Of a stretch of DNA of 64,000 bases, positions 54,153-62,287 are shown in pieces. The DNA is from an uncultured Robinsoniella sp. (GTDB taxonomy: Bacteria; Bacillota; Clostridia; Lachnospirales; Lachnospiraceae). The first letter of the stretch is position 1, and the number at the start of each line of letters is the position of its first letter. Under the pieces are notes generated by a model. The model did not search any database. It worked only from the letters and a program-made list of their open reading frames with translations, and had not been told where the DNA came from. The stretch covers positions 1 through 64,000 of the forward strand of contig UQCR01000004.1 in NCBI GenBank assembly GCA_900539655.1. The letters are read 5' to 3'. The position numbers and the translations under genes are program-made.

Positions 54153-57100
54153 ATGAAAAGAAAAGCAGTTGCACTTTTGCTGGCAGTATCACTGACGGTT
54201 CCAAATACCGGTATTCCGGCTCTGGCTGCAGAAACAGAAATGACCGAAGAATCCCTTTCAGAAATCCAAACGGAACAGGAAACCATGGCACTTCAGGCAG
54301 AGGAACCTGACACAGAATCAGACAGCCAAACCCTGTCGGAATCCTCTGAGGAAACCGCCACACCCGCACTCTTAAATATTACACCCCAGACCGAAGAGGC
54401 TGCATCTTCAAATAGCTCAGCATCGCCTTATGATTTTTCCTTGCAAACGGAACTGCCGGAAGCCAGAGTGATGAATGTGGATTTCTCGGACCAGCTCGCA
54501 ACCGACCATTCCGAAACAGCCAACTCCTACCGCACAATTGGCAATCCTTTGATTTCAGAAAGTTTGGAATTGCATAAGCCCATCGCTCATTTTGACGGCA
54601 GCTCAGCTTACATTTATCCTTTCGACGCATCCAAATATGCAAAAATCACAAATGCAGTATCTATAGAATGCATGTTTAAATATAACAGCCTTCCATCCGG
54701 TGAACACGACATTTTCTCTAACCAGCAGAGCGGCGGAATAGGCCTTGGACTGGATGGTGGAAAGCTCACTTTCTTTGCCCATGTAGGCGGATCATACAGG
54801 CAGCCTACTGCTGCAATCCAGGCAGGTCAGTGGGTTCATGCAATCGGTGTGGTAGACGGAGAATCCGTTAAACTATATGTCAATGGAGAACTTGCTGGTG
54901 AAATTGCAGCATCAGGCCCGGTTAAATTCACCTCAAATACAACTGCATTTAATTTTGTAATCGGAGGGGACAGCAGCCCAGGCAACAGTGCTGAGTATTT
55001 GTCAAATGCTGATGTGAGCTTTGCCAGACTGTATGATCAGGCTCTGACTCCCCAACAGGTAAAAGCACTGGATGAAAAAGCTTTTGAAAATGCAGATATC
55101 GAAGAACCACAGCCCCAGCAGGTAAATCTGGGCATTGTTTCTTCTTCTACAGCCGCAGAAGGTTCAGAAATGAATGTGAATCTCCATGCAAATGCAGACG
55201 AAGCAGGTTCTGTAAATAAAATTACTTATGATCTGGTCTATGACCCGGCAATCCTTACCTACGAAGACGTGCAGCACAAAATGAACGGCGTTGCCATAGA
55301 CAGCAGCCAGGCCGGACGTTTGAAGATCACTTCAACCGCAGCGCTGGTTACGGATGATTTCCGGCAATATGACACCACCCGTCTGGGAAAGCTGAACTTT
55401 AAGATCAACAGCATATCCGCCACAACAGATACGACCCTCTCTATCGAGAACTTTCATGCATTTGAGAATGGCAAAGATGTAACGAATGCCATGAACCCTC
55501 AGGATGCCAGACAGACGATTAAAGTTTATGCCAAAAATGCCCTTGATTTCAACGGTGACGGCGTGATCGGTGCCGGAGATGTTGCACTTGCTCCAGCAGA
55601 TCAAAAAGAAGCAGCTGCAGATGCTGCTGCCATTTATCCTTATAAACATGCAGTAGTACTGACCACAGACGGTGGCGGACAGGTATGGAATCCTGATGAG
55701 ATTTACTATACCACTTCCAATTCCATACTTCCTGTAAAAACTAATGATCCTGCTATTATGGCAAAGAGAACCAATGACTATGCCATGGATTTGTTCAACA
55801 AGGAATTTGCCACCAGCTATACCGCCCAGGCGGTGACCCCTTCCATTTCCGGACAGAATTACAGTTCCATGATCCATGGTATCCCATGGGGTGATGTACT
55901 TTCGGAATACCAGCTTACCAACACAAGTGCCGGACAGGAATATTATGCGGACTTTGCGAAAGATTCACCGCTCTATCCTTCCATGTTCAAAGCTGTAACA
56001 GCTGCAACTCCAGACAGGCCTATGGCTGCATTTTCCGAATGGAACCCTATCTTAAACGGCATTATCGAAGCAGATGCGGCTGTAATCGGCAAATCCTCTG
56101 CATCTCAGAAAAGTTTCTATAACGTAGCCGACTATATCAGAAGTGATGCTTATAATAATACCGCATTAGTTTACATGCAAAGCGATTATATGGATCACAT
56201 CGGCCACAGTACCGGATACTATAACGACCGCTATTGGTCCGAATTAAAGCTCTATGACGATTACTTTAAAGCTGTGACCGATTCACTAAAAGAGAAAGGC
56301 AGTTATGACGACACCCTAATTATCGCCAACTCAGACCACGGCGGAAACAGTACCAATCATGGTTCATCCGATCCATCCAATATGGATATTTTTATTGGGC
56401 TGGGCGGACAGACCATAGATTCCGGAAAAAAACTGGAGGGCGGAGACAACTCCGACATAGCGGCACTTGCACTTTACGGTCTTCGCGTGGATAAACCGGT
56501 ATCCATGACCGGAGAAGTATTCGATACCAGTGCATTCCTGAGCCAGGAAGAAATGGTGAAGAAAAATCGAGATATAGAAAAAGTTATATTTGAACGGGCT
56601 GGAAAAAATGGTGTTTTAAAGTTAGAGAACCAAAAATCTCAGACTCGTGTAATAGATGCCGTTATTGATCTGGCTGGAGCCAATGTTGTTAAAATTGATG
56701 CTAAAGGCGGCACGATCCTCAGACAGGATGTGGAAAACGGGCAGCTCAAATTAACGGTTTCCTATCAAAGCCAGCCCACTACACTCGCCAAAATAACCTT
56801 TGATAAAGATACCTCAGAAAACGTAAAAGTCGAAGAGATCATGCTTGGCACCCAGGACGGACGGGAAATTTATTCCGATCTGGCGAACACTCAGGGGACT
56901 CCGTCTGCGGATATGACTGATCTGAACAATCGTATAGCATCCCTGGCAAACTTAAATTCTTCATCTTACACCAAGGCAAGCTGGGCAGTATTTGAAGCAG
57001 CTTTAAAAGAAGCCCGGGCAGCTGCCGCCAATGAAGACGCCTCTCAGAACAGTGTTGACAGCGTTTTAGCAAAATTAAACACCGCTTTTCAGGGTCTCAT

Positions 57101-57881
57101 AAAGCTAGCCGACAAAACCATACTGAACCAGAAAATTGCATCCGCTGCCGGAATTAAGCAGGGCAATTATACGGATTCTTCATTCCGCTCACTACAAAAT
57201 GCCCTGGCTGGCGCCAAAACCGTATCCGAAAAAGAAAATGCTGCACAAGCTGAAGTAGACAACGCAATTAAAACACTGGCAAACGCAGTATCTTCACTGA
57301 CTTTAAAGAAACCGGCTGCAGGTAATACTTTTACTTATGGAAAACTAAGCTATAAAGTCACCTCATCATCAAGCGTAAAATTAACCGGTGTGAAAAGGGG
57401 CGTTTCCTTGAAAACACTGACTGTACCATCCACGGTAAAATTCCTGAAAACCACACTGAAAGTAACTGCAATTGATAGTGCTGCATTCAAAGGAAATAAA
57501 AAATTGCAAAAAGTAACCCTTGGCAAAAACGTAACCTCTATCGGAAAACTAGCATTTTATAACTGTACGTCTCTCAAAAAAGTAACAATGAGCGCATCCA
57601 GGATATCTGCCATTGGAGACAAATCATTTATGAAGTGTAAATCCCTCACCTCCATAGTCCTGCCATCAACGGTAAAGACCATTGGCAGATATGCTTTCTA
57701 TGGAGATAAAAAACTTAAGTCGATTACTTTCAAGTCCAGGAAGCTGAAGGCCGTGGGAACCAAGGCTATTACCGGTATTCATGCTAATGCCATAATGAAA
57801 GTACCAAAATCAAAGGCTTCCTACTATAAAAAACTTTTGAACAAAAAAGGCCTGAAAAGTACTATGACCGTGAAATCTTAA
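54153..57881 (+). CDS. Secreted multidomain phosphodiesterase/phosphatase with LamG and BspA-type LRR modules
   Basis: 1242 residues from ATG 54153 (GTAAAGGAGAACATT); an upstream in-frame ATG gives no signal peptide. A signal peptide (KRKAVALLLAVSLTVPNTG) and an acidic Ser/Thr/Glu-rich stretch lead to a LamG-like domain (146-302). A cohesin-like domain (324-459) and one EF-hand/dockerin-like loop DFNGDGVIGAGD (465-477) follow. Then comes an alkaline-phosphatase-superfamily nucleotide pyrophosphatase domain (496-806) with metal sites LTTDGGG, YMDHIGHSTGY and NSDHGG and a candidate Ser nucleophile in ISGQNYSSMIHG. Two FIVAR repeats (919-1049) and BspA-type leucine-rich repeats (1083-1219) end the protein. 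There is no LPXTG. Substrate is unknown: nucleotides, phospholipid head groups or a phosphorylated glycan are possible. Confidence 0.9.
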   Translation: MKRKAVALLLAVSLTVPNTGIPALAAETEMTEESLSEIQTEQETMALQAEEPDTESDSQTLSESSEETATPALLNITPQTEEAASSNSSASPYDFSLQTELPEARVMNVDFSDQLATDHSETANSYRTIGNPLISESLELHKPIAHFDGSSAYIYPFDASKYAKITNAVSIECMFKYNSLPSGEHDIFSNQQSGGIGLGLDGGKLTFFAHVGGSYRQPTAAIQAGQWVHAIGVVDGESVKLYVNGELAGEIAASGPVKFTSNTTAFNFVIGGDSSPGNSAEYLSNADVSFARLYDQALTPQQVKALDEKAFENADIEEPQPQQVNLGIVSSSTAAEGSEMNVNLHANADEAGSVNKITYDLVYDPAILTYEDVQHKMNGVAIDSSQAGRLKITSTAALVTDDFRQYDTTRLGKLNFKINSISATTDTTLSIENFHAFENGKDVTNAMNPQDARQTIKVYAKNALDFNGDGVIGAGDVALAPADQKEAAADAAAIYPYKHAVVLTTDGGGQVWNPDEIYYTTSNSILPVKTNDPAIMAKRTNDYAMDLFNKEFATSYTAQAVTPSISGQNYSSMIHGIPWGDVLSEYQLTNTSAGQEYYADFAKDSPLYPSMFKAVTAATPDRPMAAFSEWNPILNGIIEADAAVIGKSSASQKSFYNVADYIRSDAYNNTALVYMQSDYMDHIGHSTGYYNDRYWSELKLYDDYFKAVTDSLKEKGSYDDTLIIANSDHGGNSTNHGSSDPSNMDIFIGLGGQTIDSGKKLEGGDNSDIAALALYGLRVDKPVSMTGEVFDTSAFLSQEEMVKKNRDIEKVIFERAGKNGVLKLENQKSQTRVIDAVIDLAGANVVKIDAKGGTILRQDVENGQLKLTVSYQSQPTTLAKITFDKDTSENVKVEEIMLGTQDGREIYSDLANTQGTPSADMTDLNNRIASLANLNSSSYTKASWAVFEAALKEARAAAANEDASQNSVDSVLAKLNTAFQGLIKLADKTILNQKIASAAGIKQGNYTDSSFRSLQNALAGAKTVSEKENAAQAEVDNAIKTLANAVSSLTLKKPAAGNTFTYGKLSYKVTSSSSVKLTGVKRGVSLKTLTVPSTVKFLKTTLKVTAIDSAAFKGNKKLQKVTLGKNVTSIGKLAFYNCTSLKKVTMSASRISAIGDKSFMKCKSLTSIVLPSTVKTIGRYAFYGDKKLKSITFKSRKLKAVGTKAITGIHANAIMKVPKSKASYYKKLLNKKGLKSTMTVKS

Positions 57882-57905
57882 TAAGCCTGTATGAAAAAGA
57901 ACAAA

Positions 57906-57936
57906 GAAGCATATTTCCTCCCGGGGAATATGCTTC
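57906..57936 (+). terminator. Terminator after the phosphodiesterase gene
   Basis: GAAGCATATTTCC pairs with GGGGAATATGCTTC around TCCC, followed by TTCCTTTGG. It lies 25 bp after the stop codon, between convergent genes. Confidence 0.8.
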
Positions 57937-57967
57937 TTCCTTTGGCGATGCCGCCCCATGCAATGCT

Positions 57968-58657
57968 TCATTGTATATCCTTTGATCCCTCAACATCTTC
58001 TTTGATAAACATGATCAGAAATCCGGCAGCCAAAAAAATGCAGCAGAAAATTACAGCTCTGTCACGGAATATACGCGTCATTACCACTCCCAGGATTGCC
58101 CCCAGAATAAATACCAGGATAATTCCGTAATACTGCAGACTCCGCTTCCTGAGTTCCGGATTTTTCGTCTGGCGATACGCACAGAGTAACTCCGTTGCAC
58201 TTCTCAGATTGCCGGTGCACATCGTGGTAGCGTAAACATTACCTTTTACCTTTCGAAAACTTTCCACCTGCATGGCGCACACAAAGGATACGCTGACATT
58301 CGCAAACAGATTCAGGGACTGGGGAAGAAATCCCACAGCCAGGAGCAAGATCATTTCCATCAGAACAATAATCTGCCTCCAATGTATTTGTGTGTGTTTC
58401 TGAAACCTCTCTTTTATTTTCTCTACAATATAGATACCGGCTGCAAATGCAATTATCGGAATCAGATATTGAATTCCTTCCATCCATTGACCCTGAGACA
58501 AATTTTGACCCAGAAGAATCATATTTCCCGTCTGCGCATTTGCAAATACATGTCCTCTTGCATTATAGGTGTAGGCATCCAGATATCCGCCTACAATCGC
58601 AAGAATAATGCCAACCGGTATAGACTCTGACATTTGTCCATGCCTTTTTTTCTTCAT
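57968..58657 (-). CDS. YoaK/DUF1275 family membrane protein
   Basis: 229 residues from ATG 58657; another in-frame ATG lies 7 codons upstream at 58678 and cannot be excluded. It has six hydrophobic segments. The family opening IPVGIILAIVGGYLDAYTYN, then FANAQTGNMILLGQNLSQGQ, and later FVCAMQVESFRKVKGNVYAT and CTGNLRSATELL are present. The family is widespread but its transport function is not established. It is a single gene, convergent with the phosphodiesterase. Confidence 0.9.
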   Translation of the reverse strand: MKKKRHGQMSESIPVGIILAIVGGYLDAYTYNARGHVFANAQTGNMILLGQNLSQGQWMEGIQYLIPIIAFAAGIYIVEKIKERFQKHTQIHWRQIIVLMEMILLLAVGFLPQSLNLFANVSVSFVCAMQVESFRKVKGNVYATTMCTGNLRSATELLCAYRQTKNPELRKRSLQYYGIILVFILGAILGVVMTRIFRDRAVIFCCIFLAAGFLIMFIKEDVEGSKDIQ

Positions 58658-58824
58658 AATAATATGCACTCCCCGCATTTATCTTTCAGGCAGAATTTTA
58701 GCACATCAACTGCCCTGCACTCTTTTCAATTTACTATTATATTCTTGTTATTCCATCATATCCATAATTCCGCATATGCCCTTCGCACATCTATTTCACT
58801 GGTTGAAACAAGGAATGACGGACT

Positions 58825-59011
58825 CTACATTCCCATTTTCCTGTAGCACTTCATTACTTCTGCATAGTCAGTCTTATCGCCACTGTCATCCAGCAAGTTC
58901 AAAAGTGTACCCATCCATTCTTCACATAAATAATGAATAGAATATTTTTCATCGTATTCTCTAAAGGTCTGAATCTGCTCATTTAAACTCTATCATTTCC
59001 CCCTCATCCAT
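58825..59011 (-). pseudogene. Small frameshifted gene downstream of Fur-type boxes
   Basis: A promoter and AGAAAGGAAAGG site lead to ATG 59011 and a 10-codon frame (MDEGEMIEFK) that stops at TGA. One base further, a different frame reads EQIQTFREYDEKYSIHYLCE, EWMGTLLNLLDDSGDKTDYA and EVMKCYRKMGM to the TAG at 58825, without its own start. Joined by a single +1 shift the product would be about 61 residues. A mutation, or +1 frameshifting at the TGA, would explain it. I do not recognise the protein. The rest of the gap 58679-59197 holds only the boxes and a terminator. Confidence 0.45.
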
Positions 59012-59032
59012 TACCGCCACCTTTCCTTTCTA

Positions 59033-59076
59033 ATTATACGTGCTAATCATAATGATTATTATGATAATTATTATAT
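59033..59076 (-). promoter_or_regulatory. Promoter with two abutting Fur-family-like 7-1-7 boxes
   Basis: TCATAATGATTATTA (59047-59061) and TGATAATTATTATAT (59062-59076) each match the Gram-positive Fur pattern TGATAATNATTATCA at 12 and 13 of 15 positions and abut exactly. A TATAAT -10 lies at 59033-59038 on the minus strand, reading into the small frameshifted gene. AT-rich DNA makes partial matches common, but two abutting full-length ones are notable. PerR is an alternative reader. Confidence 0.6.
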
Positions 59077-59141
59077 CACTATTCGGTCACATGTCGATAC
59101 TGTTACCCGTAAATATATTCCACAAAAGTTTTATAAACATG

Positions 59142-59190
59142 AAAAAGCAACGATTCCTGCCCTCATTACTCACCAGAATCATTGCTTTTT
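59142..59190. terminator. Terminator after the P-type ATPase gene
   Basis: AAAAAGCAACGATTC (59142-59156) pairs with GAATCATTGCTTTTT (59176-59190), one wobble, with T-runs on both sides. It lies 8 bp after the ATPase stop on the minus strand. Confidence 0.85.
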
Positions 59191-59197
59191 TCTTTTT

Positions 59198-61570
59198 TTA
59201 ATTTTCACCTATTGATCGTTCACTGCCTGACATTGTCCCTGCTGCATTTTTGCCCTGGGATATGTGAATAACCATTGCCGCAATCCGTTCCAGCAAAAGT
59301 GCTCCCACCAAAACAAAGCCCAATATCATAATGGCATCAAAGCCTAGCCTTTCAATTTTAAGCAGGGAATGAAATAACGTAATGGCTGCAATAAAACCAA
59401 ATGTCATCGTACTGCAGACAAAGACTCTCAGTTTTGTAAACGGAGCACTGGACCTGATCACTGCTGAAATACTCACGATTGCTACCAGCAGATATGCCGT
59501 GGTATTCATTTGCCCGGCTCCAACACCCAACAGCGGAGCTGCCAGGTATACAGCCAGGACTCCAAATACAATCGCAATAGCGTTCGGTACCGCCCTTTTA
59601 AACGCCGCCGGAAGAAATCGTTCTCCGACTTTATTTCCGTTTGGCTCAAATGCAGTCAAAAATGCCGGATACGCTTCAATCGCGGCGTCAATCAATGTAA
59701 TTTGAATTGGAATAAACGGAAACGGAGCATTCAAAAGGATACAGATAATGGTCAACAGTACCGAATATATTGTCTTAATAAAAAAGACCCCTGCTACTCT
59801 AGTCACATTATTAACGACTCTCCTGCCCTCCAAAAGCACATTCGGCAGAGAGGAAAAGTCAGAATCCAGCAATACTACCTGGGCGACCTGCTTCGCCGCA
59901 TCACTTCCTTCAGCAACAGCGATACTGCAATCTGCTTCTTTTAACGCAAGCAGATCGTTCACACCGTCTCCTGTCATTGCCACGGAATGCCCCTGTTCTT
60001 TCATTGCCTGTAAAAGCAGTTTCTTCTGCAGCGGGGTCGTCCGTCCAAATACCGTATATTTAGAAGTGATCTCAGTAAGATCTGCCTCTTCTCCAATGGT
60101 GCTCATATCTACGTACGCCCGGTAATTAGCAAGTCCCGCCTCTTTTCCTATAGACGATACTGCCGCAGGATTGTCACCGGAGATAATCTTAATTTCAACC
60201 CCTTCTTTTTTGAAATACCGCAAGGTTTCAGAAGCATTTTCCCGCACCTTATCATTGATGACCACAGCCATTAACGGTACCACCCCGGTAAGATTTTCGT
60301 CCGGATGTACTTCATCACCGGTAATGCCTGCAATAATAACCCTTTTTCCATTTTCAATATCCTTTTGAATATATCCTGGAATTTTGCCCGCTAACAGGCG
60401 TTCCGGCGCCCCCACTACAAAGGTTCCGGCCCCTTCAAAAGTAACCGCACTCCATTTCCGCTGGGAGGAAAAAGGTATTTTACGAATAACATGATAGGCA
60501 TCCTCCGTGGGGTAGTATTCTTTCAAAGCCTGAAATGTCGCGTTGTTGTCATCGCTGTGATGCAAAAAGCTTCCCATAATCCCGGAAAAGTCCGCCTCAA
60601 TGCCGTGTTCCTTCCCCAGATCGTATGTCCTGCTCACCTGCATTTTTCCTTCAGTCAGCGTTCCTGTTTTATCCAGACACAGGATGTCCACATGGGCAAG
60701 GGATTCCAGCGAATACAGATCCTGAATCAGAACCTTTTGTTTTGCCAGCTTTATCACGCCCCCGGCCAGTGAAATACTGATCAGCAGAACCAACCCTTTC
60801 GGAAGCATCCCCAGCAACCCGGCAGCGCTGGATACCACTGCACTAAAGGTGGAATCCCCTCTTAAGAAAAATGCTTCCGCAAAAAGGATAATCCCCAGGG
60901 GGATAATCAGAAAGCTTGTGATCTTCGTAACTTTCTTCATGGAATTCATGAGTTCCGAGTTAACGCATCTCATTTTCTTTGCTTCTTCTGAAATTTTAGC
61001 CGCATAATTTTCATTTCCCACATGTTCAACCTGAGCATAACATTTCCCGCAAATGACACTGCTGCCTGAAAGCAGCCTGTCACCGGCTCTTTTTATCACG
61101 GAATCTGATTCCCCTGTCAACAGGGACTCATTTACCTCCAGCTCTCCTTCTATTACCACAGAGTCACAGCTGATCTGCTTTCCGCTTTCCAGAAGCATGA
61201 TATCATCCTGTACGATTTCTTCCACGGACACAGTCTGTTCCTCACAGTCCCGGATTAAGGTCACGGTAGGCATCGATAATAATGATAATTCTTCAACCAG
61301 TTTCTTTGCCTTTAATTCCTGTGCAATCCCTATGATTATGTTCATTAAAATAATGCTGATGAATACCATATTAGACCAGGCACCCACTACCGCCAGTGCA
61401 ACTGCAATCAGCAGATTCAGCAGATTAAACAGAGTAAATACATTGGACTTGATGATTTGACCTTTCGTCTTAGTTATATTGCTCTGTACAATATTCTGCT
61501 TCCCCTCATTTATCCTTTCGGCAATTTGTTCTTTATTTAATCCAGTCTTACAATCAACTTCTTTGTTCAT
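59198..61570 (-). CDS. CtpE-like P-type cation ATPase
   Basis: 790 residues with GGAGAGGATGGTAAA upstream. Signatures in order: LLTGESDSV (A-domain), the TM4 segment GMLPKGLVLLISISLA, phosphorylation site ILCLDKTGTLTEG near residue 300, nucleotide site region VGAPERLL, and TGDGVNDLLALKEADCSIAV. The pattern DVLCLDKTGTLT and DLLALKEADCSIAVAEGSDA fits the CtpE/Exp7 group, linked to calcium transport in mycobacteria and streptococci. At the TM4 ion site the usual Pro-Glu-Gly reads Pro-Lys-Gly, which may change ion preference. It is divergent from the phasin-like gene. Confidence 0.9.
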   Translation of the reverse strand: MNKEVDCKTGLNKEQIAERINEGKQNIVQSNITKTKGQIIKSNVFTLFNLLNLLIAVALAVVGAWSNMVFISIILMNIIIGIAQELKAKKLVEELSLLSMPTVTLIRDCEEQTVSVEEIVQDDIMLLESGKQISCDSVVIEGELEVNESLLTGESDSVIKRAGDRLLSGSSVICGKCYAQVEHVGNENYAAKISEEAKKMRCVNSELMNSMKKVTKITSFLIIPLGIILFAEAFFLRGDSTFSAVVSSAAGLLGMLPKGLVLLISISLAGGVIKLAKQKVLIQDLYSLESLAHVDILCLDKTGTLTEGKMQVSRTYDLGKEHGIEADFSGIMGSFLHHSDDNNATFQALKEYYPTEDAYHVIRKIPFSSQRKWSAVTFEGAGTFVVGAPERLLAGKIPGYIQKDIENGKRVIIAGITGDEVHPDENLTGVVPLMAVVINDKVRENASETLRYFKKEGVEIKIISGDNPAAVSSIGKEAGLANYRAYVDMSTIGEEADLTEITSKYTVFGRTTPLQKKLLLQAMKEQGHSVAMTGDGVNDLLALKEADCSIAVAEGSDAAKQVAQVVLLDSDFSSLPNVLLEGRRVVNNVTRVAGVFFIKTIYSVLLTIICILLNAPFPFIPIQITLIDAAIEAYPAFLTAFEPNGNKVGERFLPAAFKRAVPNAIAIVFGVLAVYLAAPLLGVGAGQMNTTAYLLVAIVSISAVIRSSAPFTKLRVFVCSTMTFGFIAAITLFHSLLKIERLGFDAIMILGFVLVGALLLERIAAMVIHISQGKNAAGTMSGSERSIGEN

Positions 61571-61625
61571 TTTACCATCCTCTCCTATAGTCAGATTGAA
61601 AATTCTGAAAAGGTCATATTAAGAT

Positions 61626-61671
61626 TTTAGTCTAACCTTTTTATGTAAAGTCTGTGTAAAGTCGGACTAAA
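61626..61671. promoter_or_regulatory. Candidate operator between the ATPase and phasin-like genes
   Basis: TTTAGTC and GACTAAA form an inverted pair at the edges. Inside lie two direct repeats TGTAAAGTC, at about 61644-61652 and 61655-61663, 11 bp apart, a spacing known for OmpR/PhoB-type regulators. It sits in the divergent 261-bp gap and could control either gene. Confidence 0.45.
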
Positions 61672-61831
61672 CAATTTCTTAATAATTCATGTGAAAATTA
61701 TAATTTTGTTCTTATCTATAAAATCTTAATAATTTTATAAAATTTTCCTAAAAATGAAAAATCGTCTGATAATATGTTATACTATAAAAATAGTAACTGG
61801 TACATCAGCAAACATAGAAAGGAATACTTAT

Positions 61832-62287
61832 ATGGAATTAGGTGAAGGATTAAAGAAAATATTTCTGGCAGGCGTCGGCGCTATTGCAACCACAGCGGAA
61901 TCTACCATGGAGATCATAGATAACCTTGTAAAAAAAGGTGAGATTACCGTAGAACAGGGAAAAGTGTTAAATGAAGAATTAAAACGCAATGCCAAAGAAA
62001 AAATGAATGATCATGTTACCGTAAATATTGTAAGAGAATACAAGGATGTAATGAAAGCAGTCAATCACATGACGGAAGAGGAGCTTGCGGTATTAAAAGA
62101 AAAACTTGCCGCAATGGAAAAAGAAAAACCAGGCTGCTCCTGTGACAAAGGTGAGGATTGCTGTTGTAGCTCTTCTGATGAAAGCGACGATTGTTGCTGC
62201 TCTTCTGATGAATCCGAAGACTGCTGCTGCAAATCAGCCGAAGCACAGAATGATATAAACGGAGAAGAAAAGGATCATGAGCAATGA
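61832..62287 (+). CDS. Phasin-like helical protein with Cys-rich tail
   Basis: 151 residues from ATG 61832 (AAAGGAATACTTAT). The N-terminal 90 residues form an amphipathic helical region of the phasin-like type (LGEGLKKIFLAGVGAIATTA, EIIDNLVKKGEITVEQGKVL). A second helix follows (MTEEELAVLKEKLAAMEKEK), and then an acidic tail at about 105-145 with CSCDKGEDCCCSSSDESDD, CCC and CCC clusters between Ser/Asp/Glu repeats. The tail resembles a thiol-rich metal-binding or redox-buffer region. Its 3' end overlaps the UbiB-kinase gene by 11 bp, so the two are probably co-translated and functionally linked. No PHB genes are present. Confidence 0.85.
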   Translation: MELGEGLKKIFLAGVGAIATTAESTMEIIDNLVKKGEITVEQGKVLNEELKRNAKEKMNDHVTVNIVREYKDVMKAVNHMTEEELAVLKEKLAAMEKEKPGCSCDKGEDCCCSSSDESDDCCCSSDESEDCCCKSAEAQNDINGEEKDHEQ

